A stretch of DNA of 64,000 bases from Pusillimonas sp. TS35 (GTDB taxonomy: Bacteria; Pseudomonadota; Gammaproteobacteria; Burkholderiales; Burkholderiaceae_B): contig NZ_WWER01000008.1 of the NCBI RefSeq assembly GCF_009857885.1, forward strand, positions 1 through 64,000. Reading direction: 5' to 3'. The translations under genes were made by a program, and so were the position numbers. Below, piece after piece: positions 18,657 through 26,731 of the stretch (positions are counted from its first letter, which is position 1; each line of letters starts with the position of its first letter). The notes beneath the pieces were generated by a model. The model had not been told where the DNA came from. It saw only the letters and a program-made list of their open reading frames with translations, and searched no databases.

Positions 18657-18734
18657 GACCCTATTTTATGAGATATTGGGAAATCGGGCGCGCATCGGCC
18701 ATGCCGCCCGCACACCGCACCGCTTGCGGGATTC

Positions 18735-18740
18735 TATAAT
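18735..18740 (+). promoter_or_regulatory. -10 element for nadK-recN
   Basis: A consensus TATAAT lies 47 bases before the nadK start. The -35 region 17 bases upstream (ACACCG) is poor, so activity may need an extended -10 or an activator. Confidence 0.45.
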
Positions 18741-18786
18741 CAAAGCACGCTCCCCGTTACACCACCCCAGACAAGGTATCCACCTC

Positions 18787-19686
18787 ATGCATTTCAAGAC
18801 CGTTGCCATCATTGGGCGCTACCAGGACACGGGCCTGGACGCGCCGCTGCGCAAGCTGGCCGCCACCCTCGAGGCCGCCGGCTGCACGGTCCTTGTCGAG
18901 GCAGATACGGCCCGCAATACAGGCATCACCGAACACCCGGCCGCCAGCTATGCGGAAATCGGCAGCCGGGCCGATCTAGCCGTGGTGATGGGTGGGGACG
19001 GCACCATGCTGGGCGCCGCCCGCCAACTGGCATCCAGCGGCGTGCCCGTCATCGGCATCAATCACGGGCGCCTGGGCTTCATTACCGATATTCCGCTGCA
19101 AAGCGCCAATGATGCGCTGGCCAGCGTTATTCATGGCAACTTCGATACCGAAGACCGCGTCATGCTGGAAGGCTCGGTAACGCGCGGCGACGAAATCCTG
19201 TTTTCGGGGCTGGCCCTGAACGACGTGGTGCTGAACCGCGCCGGCCGGGGCGGCATGATCGAGGTGCGCGTCGAATTCGATGGCACCTTCATGTACAGCC
19301 AGCGCGCAGACGGCCTGATCGTTGCCACGCCCACCGGCTCCACCGCCTATTCGCTCTCCGCATCGGGCCCGGTGGTACACCCCGACCTGAATGCCATGCT
19401 GCTGGTGCCAGTGGCCCCACAAACCTTGTCCAACCGGCCCATTGTGCTGCCCGATACGGGCGTGCTCACGCTTACCGTAACGGCGCTGGGCCGTGTAGAA
19501 TCCGGCGCCAGCGTTCACTTCGACATGCAGACATGGTCAGACTGCCAGCCGGGTGATCGCGTGCAGGTAAAGCGTGCCCAGAACACTGTCCGTTTCATCC
19601 ACCCCACAGGCTACAGTTTCTTTTCCACGCTACGCCGCAAGCTGTACTGGAACCATATACCGCAACTTTCGGACGAGGCCGAATAA
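18787..19686 (+). CDS. nadK: NAD kinase
   Basis: This 299-residue enzyme phosphorylates NAD to NADP. The signature GGDGT lies in VVMGGDGTMLGAAR at about residues 68-80, followed by INHGRLGFITD and the Gly-rich SPTGSTAY-type segment (VATPTGSTAYSLSASGPVVHP). The frame is open upstream to 18619, but the ATG at 18787 fits the family start (MHFKTVAIIGR) and has the -10 element in front. It is followed after 3 bases by recN, so the two are co-transcribed. Confidence 0.97.
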   Translation: MHFKTVAIIGRYQDTGLDAPLRKLAATLEAAGCTVLVEADTARNTGITEHPAASYAEIGSRADLAVVMGGDGTMLGAARQLASSGVPVIGINHGRLGFITDIPLQSANDALASVIHGNFDTEDRVMLEGSVTRGDEILFSGLALNDVVLNRAGRGGMIEVRVEFDGTFMYSQRADGLIVATPTGSTAYSLSASGPVVHPDLNAMLLVPVAPQTLSNRPIVLPDTGVLTLTVTALGRVESGASVHFDMQTWSDCQPGDRVQVKRAQNTVRFIHPTGYSFFSTLRRKLYWNHIPQLSDEAE

Positions 19687-19689
19687 GCC

Positions 19690-21333
19690 ATGCTGCGCAC
19701 GCTTCATATCCGCGATTTCGTCATTGTCGACGAGGCCGAGCTGCATTTCGAAGCGGGCTTCACCGTATTTTCAGGTGAAACAGGCGCCGGCAAATCCATA
19801 TTGGTCGATGCGCTGTCGCTGGCGCTGGGCGCGCGCGGCGACGCAAGCATGCTGCGTGAAGGCGCTTCTCGCGCCGACATCACCGCCGTCTTCGACCCGC
19901 CTGCCAATGTGCGCGAATGGCTCTCCGCTCGCGAGCTCGACGCCGACGATGCCCTCTTGTTGCGGCGGGTAATCGACGCCCAGGGTCGCAGCCGCGCCTT
20001 CATCAACGGCTTGCCCGTCGCCCTGACGCAACTGCGCGAGCTGGGCGAGCTCCTGGTCGACATCCACGGCCAACATGCCCACCAAAGCCTGCTCAAGGCA
20101 GCCAGCCAGCGCGACTTGCTCGATGCGCAAGGCGGCCACACCGAGCTGGCACGGCAAGTGCAACTGGCCTGGCAGGCGTGGCAAACCCTGCAGCGGCAGC
20201 TCGAAGACGCACGGCTCAATGCAGCCGCACTGCAGGAAGAGCGCGAACGCCTCGAATGGCGCCTGGGCGAGCTCGACCGCCTGGGCCTGGCTCCCGGCGA
20301 ATGGGATACCCTCAACACCGAACACAGCCGCCTGGCTCACGCCCAGTCGCTGCTCGATGGCGCTGCTGCGGCGCTGGTCGCGCTGGACGGCGAAGACGGT
20401 TCGGCACGCCACGCGCTCACCACAGCGGCACACAGCCTGCATGCTCTGTTACGCCACGATCCCCAACTGCAAGGCATATACGATGCCATCGAATCGGCGC
20501 GCATCTCGGCCGACGAGGCCGTGTCGGACCTAAACAGCTACGTAGATCGGCTAGAGCCCGAGCCCGACCGCCTTGCCCAGGCCGAACAACGGCTTGGGGC
20601 GGTCTTTGAGCTGGCCCGCAAGTTCAGCGTTGAGCCGGCAGAGTTACCCGCCCTGCAGCAATCACTGGTGGAAAAGCTCGACGCCAGCCAGGCGGCGGCC
20701 GATACTGAGGCGCTGCGGCACAAGGCCGACGACGCTCGGAAACACTATACCGATCTTGCTGAGAAACTGGGCGCCGCCCGCCGTAAAACGGGTAAATCCC
20801 TTGCCAAACGCGTTTCCGAGGCCATGCAGACGCTGGCCATGCAGGGCGGTCGGTTCGATGTTGCACTGTCTGCCTGCTCGCCTGGGCCGCATGGCACCGA
20901 AGCGGTCGAGTTCCTGGTGGCGGGCCATGCCGGCACGACACCACGGCCGCTGGCCAAGGTGGCGTCGGGCGGGGAGCTCGCGCGTATTTCGCTCGCATTG
21001 TCCGTCATCGCCAGCCAGGCGGCGCGGGTGCCGACGCTCATTTTCGACGAAGTCGACACTGGCATCGGCGGCGCCGTGGCCGATGTGGTGGGCCGCCTGT
21101 TGCGCGAACTGGGCGAGCGGCACCAGGTATTGTGCGTAACACACCTGCCGCAAGTGGCCGCGCGGGGCATACACCACTACGAAGTGCGCAAAGCCACAGA
21201 GGGCGAACGCACGCTGTCCAGCATCGTGTCGCTGGATGACGCAGGCAGGGAAAATGAAGTGGCGCGCATGCTGGGTGGGTTGAAGATCACCGACACCACC
21301 CGCAAGCATGCGCGGGAGATGCTGGCCAGCTAG
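19690..21333 (+). CDS. recN: DNA repair protein RecN
   Basis: This 547-residue SMC-like ATPase acts in double-strand-break repair by recombination. It begins MLRTLHIRDFVIVDEAELHFEAGFTVFSGETGAGKS with Walker A at about residues 30-38. Two coiled-coil arms follow (about 155-225 and 300-380), and at the end come the ABC signature KVASGGELARISLAL and Walker B LIFDEVDTGIGG. The length is normal. It lies 3 bases after nadK, the common betaproteobacterial order, and converges on fur. Confidence 0.97.
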   Translation: MLRTLHIRDFVIVDEAELHFEAGFTVFSGETGAGKSILVDALSLALGARGDASMLREGASRADITAVFDPPANVREWLSARELDADDALLLRRVIDAQGRSRAFINGLPVALTQLRELGELLVDIHGQHAHQSLLKAASQRDLLDAQGGHTELARQVQLAWQAWQTLQRQLEDARLNAAALQEERERLEWRLGELDRLGLAPGEWDTLNTEHSRLAHAQSLLDGAAAALVALDGEDGSARHALTTAAHSLHALLRHDPQLQGIYDAIESARISADEAVSDLNSYVDRLEPEPDRLAQAEQRLGAVFELARKFSVEPAELPALQQSLVEKLDASQAAADTEALRHKADDARKHYTDLAEKLGAARRKTGKSLAKRVSEAMQTLAMQGGRFDVALSACSPGPHGTEAVEFLVAGHAGTTPRPLAKVASGGELARISLALSVIASQAARVPTLIFDEVDTGIGGAVADVVGRLLRELGERHQVLCVTHLPQVAARGIHHYEVRKATEGERTLSSIVSLDDAGRENEVARMLGGLKITDTTRKHAREMLAS

Positions 21334-21360
21334 CGGCCAGCACGCCTGGGCAGCCGGCGC

Positions 21361-21801
21361 TTACGCAACCGGCCCTTTGCCTGCCCCTTTGGCATGGCAT
21401 TCGGGGCAGATGCCGTACAGCATCATGGTGTGGCTTTCTAGTACAAAATTGTGCTCTTTGGCGATTTTGTGCTGGCGCTTTTCGATTTCGTGGTCGGTAA
21501 ACTCCTCGACCTTGCCGCAAGTGGTGCAGATGAGGTGATCATGGTGATCGCCATCATTCAGTTCGAACACGGCCTTGCCGCCGTCGAATTGGCTACGCAC
21601 CAGAATGCCTGCCTGCTCGAACTGTGTAAGTACACGATAGACGGTGGCGAGGCCGATATCGACCTGCTCGGCAATCAGGGCGCGGTAGATGTCTTCGGCG
21701 CTTTGATGGCGCTGATCCGCGCGACGAAAGATATCAAGGATCTTCAGGCGCGGAAACGTTGCCTTCAGGCCCATGTTCTTCAATTCACTTTGATCGTTCA
21801 T
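21361..21801 (-). CDS. fur: Ferric uptake regulator Fur
   Basis: This 146-residue Fe(II)-dependent repressor has an N-terminal winged helix ([19 protein letters not shown]...[32 protein letters not shown]) and a C-terminal dimer/metal domain with the His-rich [19 protein letters not shown] and the final CPECH. I place the start at the ATG at 21801 (MNDQSELK); the frame is open further upstream but without family similarity. It is divergent from bamE, as in Bordetella. A strong Fur box elsewhere in the window (40334-40352) is a likely target. Confidence 0.96.
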   Translation of the reverse strand: MNDQSELKNMGLKATFPRLKILDIFRRADQRHQSAEDIYRALIAEQVDIGLATVYRVLTQFEQAGILVRSQFDGGKAVFELNDGDHHDHLICTTCGKVEEFTDHEIEKRQHKIAKEHNFVLESHTMMLYGICPECHAKGAGKGPVA

Positions 21802-21946
21802 AACTAATAAAATGCTTTGGCGGGTGAAAAAACAGACCGACGGCGCGATCGACTGCGGCTGCGGGAACACTCGACGCTTATGCGTTCATATACTTACCCT
21901 TTATGATAACGGTTTTAGTTCGTTCTGGATAACACAGGGGCGTTTT

Positions 21947-22603
21947 GTGCTGACTACTGCAATATCATTTACCCGCGCGCTGCGCGCCGGCCTTGCGGCT
22001 GGCGTCATCGTCACCGCCCTTGCGGCTTGCGGCTCCACCAATTGGGGGTTCCCGTACCGCCCCACTATCCAGCAAGGCAACTGGATCACATCCGAGCAGG
22101 TGGCCCGCCTGCAGCCGGGCATGACGCGCGAACAGGTGCGCTTCATCCTGGGCACACCCACACTGCAGGATATCTTCCACGCCGACCGCTGGGATTATCC
22201 CTATTACAACAATCCAGGCTACGGCAAATCGCAGCAGCGCAACTTCACGGTATGGTTCGAGGGCGATACGCTGGTACGCTGGGAAGGCGACGAGCAGCCT
22301 GATCGGCAGCCCTTCCAGAAGGCGGACACCGGGGCCGACGCCAAAGGCGCCAAGGCAGAATCCACGACGAGCGCCCAGCCTACCGGCACTGAGACGGGCG
22401 CCGCCCAGACGCAACCCGTACAGACTGGAGGCAGCACCACCAGCGAGCTCCGCGACGGCACGGGCACCGGCACGCACACTACTGGCACTGCGGAAGGCAA
22501 TACCCAGCAGCCCACCAGCGGCATACTGAACAATTCGTCGTCGCAACACACACAACCCGGCGCACCGTCGGCCGGTCGCAGCACCAGCGAGCCGTTGCGC
22601 TGA
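21947..22603 (+). CDS. bamE: Outer-membrane assembly lipoprotein BamE with long tail
   Basis: This lipoprotein of the BAM complex helps insert beta-barrel proteins in the outer membrane. From a GTG start at 21947 (218 residues) there is a lipoprotein signal with lipobox LAAC (Cys about residue 28). The BamE/SmpA domain follows (IQQGNWITSEQVARLQPGMTREQVRFILGTP...DRWDYPYY...FTVWFEGDTLVRWEGD), ending near residue 116. The remaining 100 residues are Thr/Gly/Gln/Ser-rich low complexity, so the protein is nearly twice the normal length. The start is uncertain because the frame is open upstream. It is followed by dapB after 25 bases. Confidence 0.93.
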   Translation: MLTTAISFTRALRAGLAAGVIVTALAACGSTNWGFPYRPTIQQGNWITSEQVARLQPGMTREQVRFILGTPTLQDIFHADRWDYPYYNNPGYGKSQQRNFTVWFEGDTLVRWEGDEQPDRQPFQKADTGADAKGAKAESTTSAQPTGTETGAAQTQPVQTGGSTTSELRDGTGTGTHTTGTAEGNTQQPTSGILNNSSSQHTQPGAPSAGRSTSEPLR

Positions 22604-22628
22604 AGCTACGTCTTAGCAAGGAGAAACA

Positions 22629-23420
22629 ATGCGTATTGCAATTGCGGGCGCCGATGGGCGCATGGGTCGCATGCTGATCGAAGCCGTGCTGCAAAGCCCG
22701 GATCTCACCCTCACCGTGGCGCTGGACCGTCCCGGCACTGCCGCGATTGGCCAGGATGCGGGTGCCTTTCTGGGCCGTGAAACCGGCGTGCTGATCAGCG
22801 AAGATCTCGGCCAACTGGCCAACGCAGACTGCCTGATCGACTTCACCCGGCCCGAGGGCACACTGGTCCATCTGCAGGCCTGCGTCCAGCATGGCACCAA
22901 GTGCGTCATCGGCACTACCGGCTTCGACGACAAGGGCAAGCAGGCTATCCAGGCCGCCAGCAAGCAGATCGCGGTCGTCTTTGCTCCCAATATGAGCGTC
23001 GGCGTCAACGCCACCCTCAAACTGCTCGACATGGCTGCGCGCCTGCTCAACGAAGGCTATGACGTCGAAGTCTTCGAGGCTCATCACCGCAACAAGGTCG
23101 ATGCACCGTCGGGCACCGCGCTGGCCATGGGCGACACTGTGGCACACGCGTGGGGTAAAAAGCTCGACGACGTTGCCGACTGGGCGCGTCACGGTGTCAC
23201 CGGCCCGCGTGAAAGCGGCCGCATCGGGTTCTCGGTGGTGCGCGGCGGCGACATCATTGGCGACCACACCGTCTACTTCTGTGGCACTGGCGAGCGCATT
23301 GAGATCACGCACCGTTCCAGCAGCCGCGCCACCTATGCGCAAGGCAGCCTGCGCGCCGCGCGCTACCTGGCCCGCAAACAGTTCGGCCTGTTCGATATGC
23401 AAGACGTGCTGGCCACCTGA
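22629..23420 (+). CDS. dapB: 4-hydroxy-tetrahydrodipicolinate reductase
   Basis: This 263-residue enzyme of lysine and diaminopimelate synthesis reduces 4-hydroxy-tetrahydrodipicolinate with NAD(P)H. The nucleotide-binding start is [19 protein letters not shown]. The catalytic signature is [17 protein letters not shown] near residues 153-169, and the C-terminal [24 protein letters not shown] is standard. A GGAG ribosome-binding site precedes the ATG (near 22620). Co-transcription with bamE is likely. Confidence 0.97.
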   Translation: MRIAIAGADGRMGRMLIEAVLQSPDLTLTVALDRPGTAAIGQDAGAFLGRETGVLISEDLGQLANADCLIDFTRPEGTLVHLQACVQHGTKCVIGTTGFDDKGKQAIQAASKQIAVVFAPNMSVGVNATLKLLDMAARLLNEGYDVEVFEAHHRNKVDAPSGTALAMGDTVAHAWGKKLDDVADWARHGVTGPRESGRIGFSVVRGGDIIGDHTVYFCGTGERIEITHRSSSRATYAQGSLRAARYLARKQFGLFDMQDVLAT

Positions 23421-23448
23421 GCCCGGCGGCATTCATGGTGCAATAAAC

Positions 23449-23472
23449 ATTGGCCACCCGAGGGTGGCCAAT
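23449..23472. terminator. Hairpin between dapB and murB
   Basis: The arms ATTGGCCACCC (23449-23459) and GGGTGGCCAAT (23462-23472) form an 11-bp inverted repeat with almost no loop, between two convergent genes. A T-run is lacking, so it is a structural rather than textbook terminator. Confidence 0.55.
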
Positions 23473-23556
23473 TCACATTCAGACGGGCTGCTTGGCCAGC
23501 CGCGCGATGTCAGCAGCAATGGGCAAACGGCACCCTGCCCCTGCGCTTTGCCCTAT

Positions 23557-24603
23557 TTATTGCCGGTGGGCAGGCGCGCTGGCTGGCACGGCCACCGGCT
23601 CCTGCTCCAGGTTCACGCCAAACATCCGCTGTACGTCCGCCCTGATGGCATCTGCCAGCCGGGCGACGTCAGCCGCTGTGGCGCCGCCGTGGTTCACCAA
23701 CACCAGCGCCTGGCGGTCATGCGTGCCCACCGGCCCGACCCGCCGGCCCTTCCAGCCTGCACGGTCTATCATCCAGCCCGCCGCCAGCTTGCTGTGCTGG
23801 CCATCGGCCTGCGGATACCTCACCAGATCAGGGTAGCGTTGCTGCAGCGCATCCGCTGCGGCATTATTGACAATCGGATTCTTGAAGAAGCTGCCCGCAT
23901 TGCCCAGTACGGCCGGATCTGGCAGCTTGCGGCGGCGGATATCACACACGGCATCGAAGATATCGCGCGGCCCTATGCCCTGCCCCGCCTCGGCCACCGA
24001 AGTGTGACGCTGCAGATCGGGATAATCCAGCACCGGCCGCCATGGCCTGGGCAGGCGGAAACGCACCGCCGTAATCAGCCATCTGCCGGGCTCGCCTTCC
24101 TTGAAAACACTATGCCGATATGAAAACCCGCAGTCCCGCGCCGACATGGTGACCATGCGGGCGTGCTTTAGATCCCAGGCATCCAGGCTATGAAAGCGCT
24201 GATCGAATTCCACACCATAAGCACCGATATTTTGCACCGGCGCCGCCCCCACCGTGCCCGGTATCAGCGCAAGGTTTTCCAGCCCTGCCCAGCCATTTTC
24301 CAGGCAATGCGCGACAAAATCGTGCCAGACCACGCCTCCCTGCGCTTCGACGATCCAACAGTCGTCCCGCGCCTCCAGCAAGCGTATGCCGCGCGACGCC
24401 ACCTTGATGACCAGCCCATCGATCACCGGCCCCAGCACCACATTGCTGCCGCCCCCCAGTACAAACACCTGGCCGTGCTGCTGCGCCAACGCCGACAGCG
24501 CGGGCAACTGCGCCTGGCCGGTATACACCACCAGCGCAGATGCCCGCGCCCGCAGGCCCAGCGTATTGAGTGCAGTGAGATCTTGAGCGCGAACGTCGAG
24601 CAA
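23557..24603 (-). CDS. murB: UDP-N-acetylmuramate dehydrogenase
   Basis: This FAD enzyme reduces UDP-GlcNAc-enolpyruvate to UDP-MurNAc in peptidoglycan synthesis. The FAD-binding stretch [11 protein letters not shown], the segment [15 protein letters not shown] with the catalytic environment, and the type I insert YRHSVFKEG are clear. The C-terminal domain ends after [10 protein letters not shown]...[17 protein letters not shown], with the catalytic serine and glutamate. The frame is open to 24756; I place the start at the TTG at 24603 (348 residues, the family norm), but GTG codons at 24633 and 24636 are alternatives. Confidence 0.92.
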   Translation of the reverse strand: MLDVRAQDLTALNTLGLRARASALVVYTGQAQLPALSALAQQHGQVFVLGGGSNVVLGPVIDGLVIKVASRGIRLLEARDDCWIVEAQGGVVWHDFVAHCLENGWAGLENLALIPGTVGAAPVQNIGAYGVEFDQRFHSLDAWDLKHARMVTMSARDCGFSYRHSVFKEGEPGRWLITAVRFRLPRPWRPVLDYPDLQRHTSVAEAGQGIGPRDIFDAVCDIRRRKLPDPAVLGNAGSFFKNPIVNNAAADALQQRYPDLVRYPQADGQHSKLAAGWMIDRAGWKGRRVGPVGTHDRQALVLVNHGGATAADVARLADAIRADVQRMFGVNLEQEPVAVPASAPAHRQ

Positions 24604-24818
24604 AATAAAGGGCCCCGGTACAAGACAGCGCACCACCGCGCGCCGCAAAAGGCATAAGCATAACGCTGAAGATCGGGAGGTGCCATGCGCAGCCTGTGCG
24701 CGCATTACGCCGTAAGCCACCAGCAACGGGCAACCACGCAAAAACAACGCGAACAAACCAGCAAAAGCCTCGCGGAAAAAGGCCTACCACCCAAGTCGCG
24801 CGCCCATCATGCCCCAAG

Positions 24819-24847
24819 TTGCACACCCAAAAAAAACTCTATATAAT
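24819..24847 (+). promoter_or_regulatory. Sigma-70 promoter of tRNA-Gly
   Basis: TTGCAC (24819-24824), a 17-base spacer, then TATAAT (24842-24847) form a near-consensus promoter 67 bases ahead of the tRNA. Confidence 0.8.
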
Positions 24848-24913
24848 GCGAGCCTTCTTCGGAAAACGCAACGCCCAACGGCGATGCCAGCAACGAGAAA
24901 GTGCAGTAAAAAT

Positions 24914-24989
24914 GCGGGAATAGCTCAGTTGGTAGAGCGCAACCTTGCCAAGGTTGAGGTCGCGAGTTCGAGACTCGTTTCCCGCTCCA
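24914..24989 (+). tRNA. tRNA-Gly(GCC), copy 1
   Basis: This 76-base cloverleaf has an acceptor stem GCGGGAA/TTCCCGC, D-arm AGCTCAGTTGGTAGAGC, anticodon loop TTGCCAA (anticodon GCC), T-arm with GTTCGAG and an encoded CCA end. The same 76 bases recur at 41293-41368. It has its own promoter and a terminator 45 bases after the CCA. Confidence 0.97.
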
Positions 24990-25370
24990 GATTTTTTATC
25001 CATGGACATCCACCAACGTCCATAGATGATTGAAAAAAAAGGCCGAAAACTTTGTGTTTCGGCCTTTTTTTCGTCCAGCGGCGGCTAGCCGCAAGCATCC
25101 TCGCCCCATGCGCGACGACAACCTGCGCATCCGCATCGAACCGCTCCACGAGCAAGACACGCGTTTCCTCCGACATCCGTGTCCTGGCCTCGGGCACGAA
25201 GCTCAAGCGCTCCAATACCCGCATGGTGTAGAACTCATTGAATCCGCAACAAGCCGCGCTGTCGTCCGAGCGATAGAAAACGTCAGCGGGTTTTAACTGA
25301 TTAGACTATGGGCCTTTATCGCACCAGCAAAAAACTGCGCGGGTGTTCATCGATAACACCACCCTCCTCT
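24990..25370. other. Region after tRNA-Gly with probable gene remnant
   Basis: After the tRNA terminator, a minus-strand frame from about 25290 leftward reads like a real protein C-terminus (DVFYRSDDSAACCGF, then MRVLERLSFVPEARTRMSEETRVL) before running into the terminator and tRNA. A stop codon lies immediately upstream of the readable part and no start precedes it, so it is probably a gene fragment left at a recombination junction. Its family was not recognised. Confidence 0.35.
25035..25070 (+). terminator. Terminator of tRNA-Gly copy 1
   Basis: A perfect 14-bp stem (arms 25035-25048 and 25057-25070; core GGCCGAAA/TTTCGGCC) ends in a run of seven T on the plus strand and mirrors A-runs on the other, so it works both ways. 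Confidence 0.9.
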
Positions 25371-26543
25371 TCATCCCATTGCCTTTCTGCCCGCGATAAA
25401 AAATACAATCGAAGCGAAAACCGCAACGATGAACAAAGCCAGGACATGACTGCCAAGGTCAAGCTCCGTTGTGACCGCGACGAGCAGTGGCGTCATAAAC
25501 ATGCCGCCGTGAAAGAATGCGTTGAACAATGCGATGGCTGCAGGGCGGTCTGACTCTTCAACCCCGCGGGTGCTCCACACGCTGAAGAGCGGAAACGCGA
25601 GGCTGTATCCCAGCCCGAACGTCAAACCGGACAGCACAACCGTGGTGTCGTCGATAGATAAGACGATCAATAAATAGGACACCCCCAGCAAGCCAAAGGA
25701 AATGAAGGATAAGAGCGCTGTGGATAAATGCTGCAGGTAGCGGATGAGCCCGAATCTGGACAGAAACAGCAGCAAGGTCAGCGGCGAGAAAAACAACCCC
25801 ACCGCAATGTCAAACTGCTTGAGATATAAGGCCATGTATGCAACGGCGAACCCCCACATGATTCCTACAAGGAAGATCGCTGCACCGGGAACCAGAAAGG
25901 TCGGGCTCACTAATACTCTCTTGTAGCTGCCAGCACTAACAACCCCAGTGTCTGCAGGCGTATAAGGCGCTTCTGTGTTGATCAACCATATCAATAGCGC
26001 GATGCCCAGCAAGCAGGGGATGGACATGATGGCAAAGAAACCACCCGATCCAAATGCATCGAGATATACATCCGCAACAAAAGGCCCCAGGGCATTTGGA
26101 AGCGGGATCATGGAGGTGAATATGCCGAAATAATAAAGCAGATTAGTGGAGTCATTCAGCAACTGCCGGGCATATATCATTGACGCCGTAAAGTACAGGC
26201 CAAATCCGACCCCTATCGATGCCCGCAGCAAAATGGCGGATTCATAATAAGCCAGCCCCCACTCCATCAATACGAACGAAACTATTGTTATGGCCTGCCC
26301 GGCGAGCATTACTCGCAATGGTCCGAATTTACGTGAGAGCACGCCAGACACTAGAAGCGACGCCAGGAGCGGAACACCAGGACTGGACAATACGATGCCG
26401 ATCTGGCTCGCACTGAAACTGCGCATGTGGAGAATGACGCTCAACAGGGTAAGCGTAGAGCTTGTAAGAAAACACAGAAATGTCGCCACACACAGTACGA
26501 CGTATTGCTTTCCAATCTTATGGGACGCGAAGGGGCTGACCAT
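25371..26543 (-). CDS. MFS transporter, probable siderophore-associated
   Basis: This 390-residue major facilitator protein has about twelve hydrophobic segments and almost no cytoplasmic domain. The family-like segment GPLRVMLAGQAITIVSF lies after TM2-3, and acidic residues are few. It lies downstream of, and co-directional with, a TonB-dependent receptor and an AraC regulator, the arrangement of siderophore loci in which an MFS protein exports or imports the siderophore (compare AlcS or FptX). Substrate and direction cannot be told from sequence. Its base composition is more AT-rich than neighbouring core genes, suggesting acquisition by transfer. Confidence 0.82.
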   Translation of the reverse strand: MVSPFASHKIGKQYVVLCVATFLCFLTSSTLTLLSVILHMRSFSASQIGIVLSSPGVPLLASLLVSGVLSRKFGPLRVMLAGQAITIVSFVLMEWGLAYYESAILLRASIGVGFGLYFTASMIYARQLLNDSTNLLYYFGIFTSMIPLPNALGPFVADVYLDAFGSGGFFAIMSIPCLLGIALLIWLINTEAPYTPADTGVVSAGSYKRVLVSPTFLVPGAAIFLVGIMWGFAVAYMALYLKQFDIAVGLFFSPLTLLLFLSRFGLIRYLQHLSTALLSFISFGLLGVSYLLIVLSIDDTTVVLSGLTFGLGYSLAFPLFSVWSTRGVEESDRPAAIALFNAFFHGGMFMTPLLVAVTTELDLGSHVLALFIVAVFASIVFFIAGRKAMG

Positions 26544-26731
26544 GGCATTGCTTTTGAATTATTTGTGTTGGCGCAAATCTTGTACAAGCTTGCGTTAACC
26601 GCCACACGGCGGCTCAACGCGCATGCAATAGCCAGCAACCAAGCTCGTGGCTACTATAGCAGCCTATTCAATCGCACGTGGAGCGCCAGCAGTGTGTGAT
26701 GGCATGGGCCAACGCGTGCCGCATGCAGAGA

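Noticed and set aside
16264-18700. CIRCE (HrcA operator) near hrcA or grpE
   Set aside because: No TTAGCACTC-N9-GAGTGCTAA-like repeat was found; sigma-32-like promoters explain heat control of grpE and dnaK.
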